This document shows positions 1-5,811 of a DNA stretch of 5,811 nt, one piece after another (position 1 is the first letter of the stretch; each line of letters starts with the position of its first letter). Source of the DNA: Verrucomicrobiia bacterium (GTDB lineage Bacteria > Verrucomicrobiota > Verrucomicrobiia > JABWAM01). The notes under the pieces are model-generated. The model was given only the letters and a program-made list of their open reading frames with translations. It had not been told where the DNA came from and did not search any database. Both the position numbers and the translations under genes were made by a program. The stretch covers positions 1 to 5,811 of the forward strand of contig JABWAM010000159.1 in assembly GCA_013360985.1 (NCBI GenBank), read 5' to 3'.

Positions 1-2743
1 GGAACGCCGCGCGCCGCGCCTCCGCAAGTTTCAGCAATATCTGACCGCCGAAACGCGTCGCCTCCAGGCGTGGCATCTCGCCGGCGCGGACGGCTGCGAA
101 CTTGCCGCGTCCCGGAGCCGGATGATGGACGCCCTCCTTGACGCGCTGCTCGACACGGCGGCGCGGGAAACGGGTTTCGCGGCGAACGCCGCCCTGCCGT
201 TCTGCCTCGTGGCCATCGGCGGATATGGACGGGGGGAGCTCAACCCCTTCAGCGATGTGGATCTCCTGTTCCTGCTCGGCGCCGCCAAATCGCCGGACCT
301 GACCCGCGTGAACGCCGCCGTGGAAAACGTCCTTTACGCCCTTTGGGATCTCGGCCTGAAGATCGGCCACGCGACGCGGACGGTGGAGGAATGCCTCGCG
401 CAAGCGCGGACCGACATGTCGTCCTGCACCTCCCTCCTGGAGGCGCGTCTGATTCGCGGGCCGGCGGCCGTTTTTCGCGGCTTCGAGAAGGCTCTCGAAC
501 GCGATGTCCGGAGGCGCGCGGACGCCTACGTGGAAGCGCGGACGCGCGACCAGGCGCAACGCCACGCGAAGTTCGGCGGAACGGTCTTCGTCCAGGAACC
601 CAACGTCAAGAACGGCTGCGGCGGATTGCGCGATGTGCACAACCTCCTCTGGATTGCCCGGACGCGCTGGGGGATCGCCACGCTCGCGGAAATGGCGCGG
701 GAGAAGCGCCTCCCCAAGATCGAGGCCGGACGCCTGCGTCGGGCTTACGATTTTCTGATGCGCGTCCGCAACCAGCTTCACTACATGCACGGACGCGCCA
801 ACGACGATTTGCCTCTCGCGATCCAACCTCAAGTCGCCGGGGCGCTGGGGTACCGTGATCCCCATCTCCTCGCGCGGATCGAAGTCTTCATGCGGGACTA
901 TTACCGCCATGCGCGCGACATCTTCGTTTTGACCGAAGCGCTCGGGCGCCGCTTCGACGCCGAAGCCAAGGAACGCGTCCGCCGCACCGGCCTGCGCGGC
1001 CTCTTGCGTCAACGCCCCCGCGCGCGGAGCGTCGAGGGCGGCTTGCTCCTCAAAAACGGCGTCCTCGAGCGCCCCGAGCACGGCCCTTTCCCGCGCGACG
1101 CGCATGAGATCATGCTCGCGTTCCGCGCCGCGCAAACGCACGGCGCCGCTCTGGATACCGGAGTCTCGAGCCGCATCCGCGCAAACCTCAAGCTCGTCAC
1201 GCGCGAATTCCTCTACTCCTCCAGGGCGCGCGAGGTGTTTCTTGCGATTCTGCGCGCCAAAGGAGAGGTGGGGCGGATCCTGCGCGCGATGCACGAATGC
1301 GGTTTCCTCGGCGCCTATCTCCCTGAGTTCGGCAAGCTCGACTGCCTCGTGCAACACGAATTCTACCATCGCTACACCGCCGACGAGCACACCCTCGTGG
1401 CCATCGAGAAGCTGGACGAGACGCTCGACGCGCGCGAAGGAGTCCTGGCGCCTTATCGCCGGGTCTTTCAGCAGCTTGAAGACCCGCACCTGCTCTACCT
1501 CGCCATCCTCCTCCACGACACGGGGAAGGCCACCGCCGCCCGCCATCACACGGAAGCCGGCGCCGAATGCGCGCGACGCGTCGCACGGCGCCTCTGCCTC
1601 GACCACGCCTCGGGGCGCACCCTACTCTGGCTCGTGGACCAGCACGGAGCGATGGCCTCGCTCGTCGCGCGCAGGGATACGGAAGACCCCGCGACCATCG
1701 AAGACTTCATGCGCCTCGTCGGTTCTCAGCCGCGCCTCGACATGCTCCATCTCCTCACTCTCGTGGACGGGCTCGCCGTCGGAAGCGGCGCCTGGAACGA
1801 GTGGCGGCAATCCCTCCTCTGGCAGCTCTATCACGAGACCTCTCGGGCGCTCGGCATGAGCGGCGTGGCGCGCGTGGACGTGGACGCCCGCCGCGCCGAT
1901 CTCCGCAAGGATCTCTCCGCCGCACTCGCCGGACGGATCACCGCGGAAGAACTCGACGCCCACTTCTCGCTCATGCCGTCGCGCTACTGGAGGCGCGTGA
2001 CGCCCGCGGAACTCGAGCGGCATCTCGCCGCGATTCACGAGTTCTTCGAGGAACTCGTCGAAGGGCAAGAGGCGGAGGCCGCCGCGATCGTCCGCTGGCA
2101 GCCCTTCCCCGACCTCGGTTATACGGAGGTTGTCGTCTGCTCTTGGGATCGGCATGGGCTTTTCGCGCGGATCGCCGGCGCCTTCGCGGCGACGCGCATC
2201 AACATCTTGAGCGCCGACATCTATACGCGCGGAGACAGTCTCGCTCTGGACCTCTTCCATGTCTGCGATCTCGATCATCGCGCGGTCCAGGACGAATCCC
2301 GTCTCACACGGATGCGCGCCCTATTGCGCGATCTGCTGACCGGACGCATGGAGCGCGCGCTGCCGGATCTGATCCACGAAGAATACGCCTCGATGCGCCG
2401 GATCCCGCTTCAAAACGAGGAGATGTTCCCGACCCGGATCACCTTCAACAACGAAGATTCCGAACGCGCCACCATTCTCGAAATCGTCACCCCCGACCGC
2501 CTCGGGCTTCTCTATCATGCGCTCGACGCGCTCAGCGGCGGCGATCTCGACATCGGCCTCGCGCGGATCACCACCGAAAAGGGAGCGGCCATCGACGCGT
2601 TCTATCTGACGGACCGCGACGGAAACAAAATCACCGATGCGACGCGCCTGCATGAGATTGCCTCCCGCCTTCGCGCGCGCATCGACGAACTGAACCGCCC
2701 GTTCCGCAATGGGAACGCCTTCAGCACGACGGACGCGGGATGA
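1..2743 (+). CDS. glnD: Bifunctional [protein-PII] uridylyltransferase / uridylyl-removing enzyme (5' end outside window)
   Basis: GlnD is the cytoplasmic nitrogen sensor that adds UMP to PII proteins (GlnB/GlnK) when glutamine is low and removes it when glutamine is high. The frame is open to the left edge (first full codon at base 2), so the internal ATG at 122 is not the start; about 913 residues are visible against a usual 850-950, so only a short N-terminal piece is missing. Numbering from the ATG at 122, the domains are: nucleotidyltransferase motif GGYGRGELNPFSDVD (33-47), with Asp45 and Asp47 as likely metal ligands; the family's GGLRD motif (167-171); an HD hydrolase domain with His423, the pair His465-Asp466 in LLHDTGK and His475-His476; and two C-terminal ACT domains (about 667-745 and 783-860), the regions that bind glutamine in this family. 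No frameshift or lost catalytic residue was seen. The stop TGA overlaps the next gene's ATG. Identification is secure. Confidence 0.97.
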   Translation, partial: ERRAPRLRKFQQYLTAETRRLQAWHLAGADGCELAASRSRMMDALLDALLDTAARETGFAANAALPFCLVAIGGYGRGELNPFSDVDLLFLLGAAKSPDLTRVNAAVENVLYALWDLGLKIGHATRTVEECLAQARTDMSSCTSLLEARLIRGPAAVFRGFEKALERDVRRRADAYVEARTRDQAQRHAKFGGTVFVQEPNVKNGCGGLRDVHNLLWIARTRWGIATLAEMAREKRLPKIEAGRLRRAYDFLMRVRNQLHYMHGRANDDLPLAIQPQVAGALGYRDPHLLARIEVFMRDYYRHARDIFVLTEALGRRFDAEAKERVRRTGLRGLLRQRPRARSVEGGLLLKNGVLERPEHGPFPRDAHEIMLAFRAAQTHGAALDTGVSSRIRANLKLVTREFLYSSRAREVFLAILRAKGEVGRILRAMHECGFLGAYLPEFGKLDCLVQHEFYHRYTADEHTLVAIEKLDETLDAREGVLAPYRRVFQQLEDPHLLYLAILLHDTGKATAARHHTEAGAECARRVARRLCLDHASGRTLLWLVDQHGAMASLVARRDTEDPATIEDFMRLVGSQPRLDMLHLLTLVDGLAVGSGAWNEWRQSLLWQLYHETSRALGMSGVARVDVDARRADLRKDLSAALAGRITAEELDAHFSLMPSRYWRRVTPAELERHLAAIHEFFEELVEGQEAEAAAIVRWQPFPDLGYTEVVVCSWDRHGLFARIAGAFAATRINILSADIYTRGDSLALDLFHVCDLDHRAVQDESRLTRMRALLRDLLTGRMERALPDLIHEEYASMRRIPLQNEEMFPTRITFNNEDSERATILEIVTPDRLGLLYHALDALSGGDLDIGLARITTEKGAAIDAFYLTDRDGNKITDATRLHEIASRLRARIDELNRPFRNGNAFSTTDAG

Positions 2744-4275
2744 GCCTTCCGCCGACTTCTTCCTCCTCGCGCTCCGCGCGTCTCGCGGGTTTGGCTGCTG
2801 CGGGCGCCGCTCTCCTCCTCTTCGCCGCGCACAACCTGAGATACAGCCTCTCGCACGGCGCTCTCGCAAGCCAGGGGCCGGACCTCTGGTTTTACCTCTT
2901 GGTCGCGCGCGGATGGGAGACGCTGAATTTCTTCGACGTCACCCGCCTGCTCGTCGCGCCCGCCGCATGGCTCTCCACGGCGCACGCCATGACCTATCTG
3001 ATCGCGCTCGCCGCGCTCGCGAACGCCGCCGGCGCTTTCCTCGTCGCCGCGCGTCTGGAGGCCTTCCTGCCCGCCGCGTCGAATCCGACGCCGGGGTTTG
3101 CGATCCGTTTCGCGGCAGGATTCCTTTTCGCGCTGCTGCCGCACAACCTCGCGTTGTCCGTCGCCTCCTTCACGCATTGCACGATCGGGCAGATCTTTCT
3201 TCTCGGCGCGCTCCAGGGGTTCTTGCCGTGGCTCGATGGACGCCGTCCTCGGCCGGGAAAACTCGCCTTCGCCTGTCTCCTCGAAGCGGCGATCATTGGC
3301 CCCGAGGGCATCGCCACGACGGCCTTCTTCGGCTTGGTGGCGCTCCGTCGCTGGGGTTCGTCCGTTCTGCGCGGAATCTCGGCGACGAAAGAGGCTTCAC
3401 GGCAAACCGAGCGATGGCCGCGGCATCTTCTCGCCGCGGCTCTGGTCGTTCTGATTGGGGTCGCCTACGAACCTGCGTTTCGCCTTTGGGCGCGAGCGGT
3501 CTTCTCCTGGCGCGGGATCGATCTCGTCTGGCAGCGGACACTGCTCTCGGGGGATCTCCTCCCGCTCGGCGCGTCGTTCTTCACGATCTTTCACGGGGTC
3601 AACCTGCTCTGGATCGCGCTGGCGGCATGGCATCTTTGGAAGGGCGGCGCGAAATCGCTCGCGTGGATGGCGTTCGGGTTGGCGACGCTTTCGCTGCGCG
3701 TCTTTCGACCCGTCTTTCTCCTGCAATTGATCGGCTACGTTCTCCTCCTTCAACTCCTCGCAAAGGGCCCCCGACCGAAATACGCGTGGACGGCGGCGCT
3801 CGCGCTTCTTCTTGCCCTGACCGCGGCGCCGCTCACGCCGCCCGTCTTTCCCGCGCACCTTGCAACCGCCGCCAAGGAAATCGCCGGTCGCCTTCCGAAA
3901 GAGAGTTGGATCGCCTGCTCGCCCACCTACGGATTCTTCCTCGAGGCCTGGACGGAACGTCGCGCCACCGCCACCCTGCATCGTCCTGATCCGCTCTGGG
4001 CGCAACTCGCCGCATCGCCACCCGCGGAATGCGCGCGACGGATGCGAACAGAGGGGGTCGGCGTCCTCTGGATCACCAGCCACGATTTTCGTCTCACCCC
4101 CGAGGGCTACTGGAGCAGCTCGGGACTTCAAGAGACCCTTCAGCCGCTGGACGATGCCGCCTTTCGGGACCGCGTCGTCGTGCGACTCGCCCTCGGGGAA
4201 AGCCTGACGCCCCTCCGAGACGTCAAGGAGGGGGGCGACGCGCGCCTTCGCGTCTGGTGGGTCGGCGCCGAGTAA
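2740..4275 (+). CDS. Polytopic membrane protein of unknown function, GT-C glycosyltransferase-like layout
   Basis: This 511-residue protein is not one I recognise by family. The sequence shows about ten hydrophobic segments (roughly residues 15-34, 83-104, 120-143, 148-165, 175-202, 229-247, 279-299, 305-319, 324-341, 348-366), followed by a C-terminal soluble domain of about 140 residues (369-511). A first loop carrying an acidic residue (GPDLWFYLLVARGWE, Asp48), many membrane helices and a C-terminal periplasmic-type domain ('GRLPKESWI' and later 'EGVGVLWIT') is a layout seen in GT-C enzymes such as PMT/ArnT-like proteins, which transfer sugars from lipid-linked donors. That is inference from layout only; no diagnostic motif was found, and a transporter or other envelope protein is possible. 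The ATG lies in an ATGA overlap with the glnD stop, with only a weak purine stretch upstream, so translation is probably coupled to glnD. The stop lies 4 bp from that of the convergent pseudopilin gene. Confidence 0.88.
   Translation: MSLPPTSSSSRSARLAGLAAAGAALLLFAAHNLRYSLSHGALASQGPDLWFYLLVARGWETLNFFDVTRLLVAPAAWLSTAHAMTYLIALAALANAAGAFLVAARLEAFLPAASNPTPGFAIRFAAGFLFALLPHNLALSVASFTHCTIGQIFLLGALQGFLPWLDGRRPRPGKLAFACLLEAAIIGPEGIATTAFFGLVALRRWGSSVLRGISATKEASRQTERWPRHLLAAALVVLIGVAYEPAFRLWARAVFSWRGIDLVWQRTLLSGDLLPLGASFFTIFHGVNLLWIALAAWHLWKGGAKSLAWMAFGLATLSLRVFRPVFLLQLIGYVLLLQLLAKGPRPKYAWTAALALLLALTAAPLTPPVFPAHLATAAKEIAGRLPKESWIACSPTYGFFLEAWTERRATATLHRPDPLWAQLAASPPAECARRMRTEGVGVLWITSHDFRLTPEGYWSSSGLQETLQPLDDAAFRDRVVVRLALGESLTPLRDVKEGGDARLRVWWVGAE
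4210..4254. other. Two adjacent inverted repeats in the 3' end of the membrane-protein gene
   Basis: CCCCTCC (4210-4216) pairs with GGAGGGG (4227-4233) across a 10-nt loop, and GACGCG (4237-4242) pairs with CGCGTC (4249-4254) across a 6-nt loop. Both lie inside coding sequence within 70 bp of the convergent stop codons, where they could slow or end transcription from either side. Neither is followed by a T-run on either strand, so they are not classical intrinsic terminators, and in GC-rich DNA such stems can arise by chance. Confidence 0.25.
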
Positions 4276-4279
4276 TCGG

Positions 4280-4795
4280 CTACCAAGACTCCATTTCGAG
4301 GTGTTGATCGCTAAACAGAATTGCGGATTTCAACTTACCAGGGCGTCCGTGATGGTATCCGCTGTCTCGCGCCACGCGAATCGGCGTCGTGAGCGCGCCG
4401 AGATCCAATCCGTTGGAATGGAGATAGATATAGGAGAGGTACGTCGGATCGCCCGCATGCGGATCGTTTTTCTTGCGCGGGTCCGACGGGCACACCATCC
4501 CCCAATAGGCGGAGTCGTACTGAATCAGAACGAAGCGAAGGTCAATTCCTCCCGCTCCTCCGCCTCCGTCAAGATTGACGTTGTCCGCCGTGAGCGCGGG
4601 GAGCCGGCCGCTATTTTCTGCGGCGTAAATCTGAAGCCCATTGCCAATCCCCCGAAGGTTCGCCAAGCATTGGGCGGCGCGCGCGCGACGGCGATAGTCT
4701 TCGAATTGACGCAGCCCCAACGTTGCAAGAATCGCCAAAATTCCTACCGCGAGCAGGATCTCGAGGAGAGTGAAGGCGCGCCGTTTACCTCTCAC
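4280..4795 (-). CDS. Type II secretion / type IV pilus-like pseudopilin (prepilin-type N-terminal methylation domain)
   Basis: This 171-residue protein begins with a classic class III signal: a short basic leader MRGKRRA, predicted cleavage before Phe8, then FTLLEI with the conserved Glu at mature position +5 (Glu12), and a hydrophobic helix (about 8-28). The residue before the cut is Ala instead of the usual Gly, a variant I associate with PVC bacteria. After the helix come '[17 protein letters not shown]' (Cys43), an 'ENSGRLP' turn, a Gly-rich loop (77-83), MVCPSDP (Cys102, a possible disulfide partner of Cys43) and a tail YHHGRPGK...ILFSDQHLE (147-167) that resembles the H-X9-DG ending of PVC pseudopilins. 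The start is GTG; an in-frame TGA lies five codons upstream and no ATG is nearby, and GTG gives the right leader length. It overlaps the upstream gene by 11 bp, so coupling is likely. Function: minor or major subunit of a periplasmic pseudopilus; the exact system is unknown. Confidence 0.93.
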
Positions 4796-5630
4796 TTTCG
4801 GAGCGTTTCAGAAGGATGATCGGGTTGCCGTTCGCGTCGAACCCCGTAAAGTTTCTCTGGGAAACCTCGCGCGGACGCAAATCGTAAACCTTGCCCTGAT
4901 AAATCGCCTGACTCGTGGGATCGGATTGGACATCGAGTTGAAAGTAGAAGAGCGCGTTCGAACTCGATGTCGGATTGGGCGTGGAGATGCTCAGCGTCCA
5001 CTCGCCTTTGGTAGAGACATTCGTAAAAGCTGAATAGTTGCCGCCTCCGGCGAGTTTCACGTTGTAGGTGGTGACCACTGGGTTTTTGAATTCTTGATAA
5101 TCGTCGAGAGTTTCAAGATCCGTCAAGGAGCTCGCATCAAAAAGCAACGACCCGTAGTTCCCCGCGAGGAGCCATTCCTCCGTAACCCCGGTATTGAAGT
5201 CTTTCAAAAGCACGGTGCTCGCCCCATGCGCAAGCTTGAGTTGAAGATCTTCCAAAGGCTTGTGCGAAAAAAACACCGCCTGAACGGTGACGGAACGCAC
5301 GGGGTAATCCTCTTGGACGGAGATCGTCAAACCCGTCGTCCCGCCGACCGAAGGACTGACCCCGGTCGAGTTCGTATTCCAGGAAAAATTCGCGGGAACG
5401 ACCACGATCGCCGTGGAATCTTGATCGCCTTCCGGCGGGAGGAAGGTGCTCGTCGTGCGCGGGCTTCCCTGGTTGACGTTTTCTCCGCCCCACGGACCAT
5501 AGCTGGACGAACGGTATTGGCGCACTTTGTCCAGATATCCGGGCGGCGTCGGGTTCTGCCCAAGCATCGGCAGGACCGATCCGCAAAGGACCCACGTGAG
5601 GAGGAGATGAGCGAGAAGGCGACTTTTCAT
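4785..5630 (-). CDS. Secreted protein with P-domain (proprotein convertase / Homo B)-like beta-sandwich
   Basis: This 281-residue protein starts with a Sec signal peptide (basic MKSR, hydrophobic core to about residue 20, probable cleavage near PMLG-Q, residue 24-25). Residues about 95-235 read like a P-domain: '[13 protein letters not shown]' with the family's His (123), then [16 protein letters not shown] (the 'DL.i.L.sP.GT...L' strand pair), a 'NYGSLLFD' segment (158-165), and [10 protein letters not shown] (209-218) followed by ALFYFQLDV (226-234), matching the usual 'G.WtL.v.D....G.l..w.l' ending. P-domains normally follow subtilisin-like or other protease domains or serve as binding modules; here there is no catalytic domain. 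A C-terminal part (244-281) with QGKVYDLRP and [14 protein letters not shown] is unassigned. The gene lies 31 bp after a secretin-like gene and overlaps the pseudopilin, so a role in the same envelope machine, or as its exported product, is inferred. The ribosome site is weak (GAAGGG about 9 nt before the ATG). The P-domain assignment is by eye. Confidence 0.85.
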
Positions 5631-5661
5631 AACGGAGGTCCCTTCGCAGGCAAAATCAGAG

Positions 5662-5811
5662 TTAAGGAATTTCTTGCGCCGAAGGCGCAGCTGTAATGCG
5701 GGCTTCCGTGAACTCGCGAACCGGTTTCCCGGAGGGATCCACGATTCGCGCGTTGAGGAAGATGATCAGATTCCGTTTCGACGTGGAGTCCGCCTTGGAC
5801 TGGAAGAAGCG
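5662..5811 (-). CDS. C-terminal end of a secretin-like outer-membrane protein (GspD/PilQ family), 5' part outside window
   Basis: The - strand frame is open from the right edge and ends at TAA (5664-5662), giving 49 residues. The stretch [20 protein letters not shown] (11-30 of the fragment) matches the final conserved element of secretins, where a basic residue and 'NLIIF.ta.iv.p.G' form the last beta strands of the outer-membrane ring ('L.I.vtP.iv' in GspD/PilQ). A further 19 residues of polar, Ala-rich tail follow. Secretins form the outer-membrane channel of type II secretion systems and type IV pili. Finding one directly upstream of a secreted protein and a pseudopilin on the same strand supports the call. 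Only the tail is visible, so which secretin subfamily it belongs to cannot be told, and it could be a secretin-like protein of another system. Confidence 0.8.
5675..5689 (-). other. Perfect 6-bp hairpin near the end of the secretin-like gene
   Basis: TGCGCC and GGCGCA form a perfect 6-bp stem around a 3-nt loop (GAA on the + strand, UUC in the - strand transcript). It sits 11 bases ahead of the secretin stop codon and about 45 bases ahead of the next gene's start. In the transcript it is followed by AGAAATTCC, with no clean U-run. It might shape mRNA stability or partial termination between the two genes, but could equally be chance within coding sequence. Confidence 0.2.

Noticed and set aside
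122..127. ATG-ATG at 122 as the start of glnD
   Set aside because: The same frame is open for 40 codons back to the window edge and encodes residues (LRKFQQYLTAE..., RRLQAWHLAG) that fit the usual N-terminal region of GlnD, so the start lies outside the window.
1104..2655. Long alternative + strand frames within glnD
   Set aside because: They are rich in Arg, Ser and Pro, show no domain pattern, and lie wholly under a gene with clear catalytic motifs; such frames are common in GC-rich coding DNA.
2709..3989. A 426-codon + strand frame across the glnD / membrane-protein junction
   Set aside because: Its product is Arg-rich and low in pattern, whereas the overlapping frame at 2740 gives regular hydrophobic helices and a proper start overlap.
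1622..4131. Several - strand frames of 180-250 codons opposite the + strand genes
   Set aside because: They are highly charged with no recognisable fold, and mirror the codon bias of the genes on the other strand.
5583..5630. Possible lipobox (WVLC-G, Cys16) in the P-domain protein
   Set aside because: The residues before the Cys do not fit the lipobox (Trp at -3, Leu at -1), and the hydrophobic core continues past it to a better signal-peptidase I site near residue 24.
5634..5639. GGAGGT on the + strand as a ribosome binding site
   Set aside because: No suitable start codon with a credible gene follows on the + strand; it is the complement of bases just ahead of the - strand ATG.
5094..5696. 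A 200-codon + strand frame opposite the P-domain and secretin genes
   Set aside because: It has no ribosome site or domain pattern; the - strand reading has a signal peptide, a P-domain pattern and a secretin tail.

Overview
The window looks like a piece of a high-GC bacterial chromosome, most likely from the Verrucomicrobia/PVC group. Three things suggest this: the architecture and wording of GlnD; a pseudopilin with an 'RRAFTLLEI' leader and a C-terminal His/SDQH tail of the kind common in Verrucomicrobia, Lentisphaerae and Planctomycetes; and a secretin tail resembling those next to such pseudopilins. The lineage is inferred from family resemblance; no phylogenetic marker is present.

Layout. 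Two genes on the + strand fill the left three quarters. glnD (1-2743, its first codons outside the window) encodes the bifunctional PII uridylyltransferase/uridylyl-removing enzyme of nitrogen control. It overlaps by ATGA with a 511-residue polytopic membrane protein (2740-4275) of unknown function, whose layout is like that of GT-C glycosyltransferases. On the - strand, reading from right to left, lie the last 49 codons of a secretin-like outer-membrane protein (5811-5662), a secreted protein with a P-domain (proprotein convertase-type) beta-sandwich (5630-4785), and a type II secretion/type IV pilus-like pseudopilin (4795-4280). The two groups converge, with only 4 bp between their stop codons.

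How the genes work together. The + strand pair is probably one transcript, but a functional link between GlnD and the membrane protein is not evident. The - strand genes look like an operon: a 31-bp gap between the first two, then an 11-bp overlap. Secretin, exported P-domain protein and pseudopilin together suggest part of a cell-envelope secretion or pilus-like apparatus, with more genes probably to the right of the window. The - strand part is visibly less GC-rich (about 50% in a sampled 60-bp segment, against about 67% in one from glnD). There are no tRNA, rRNA, CRISPR or transposon features, and no gene-free stretch longer than about 30 bp.
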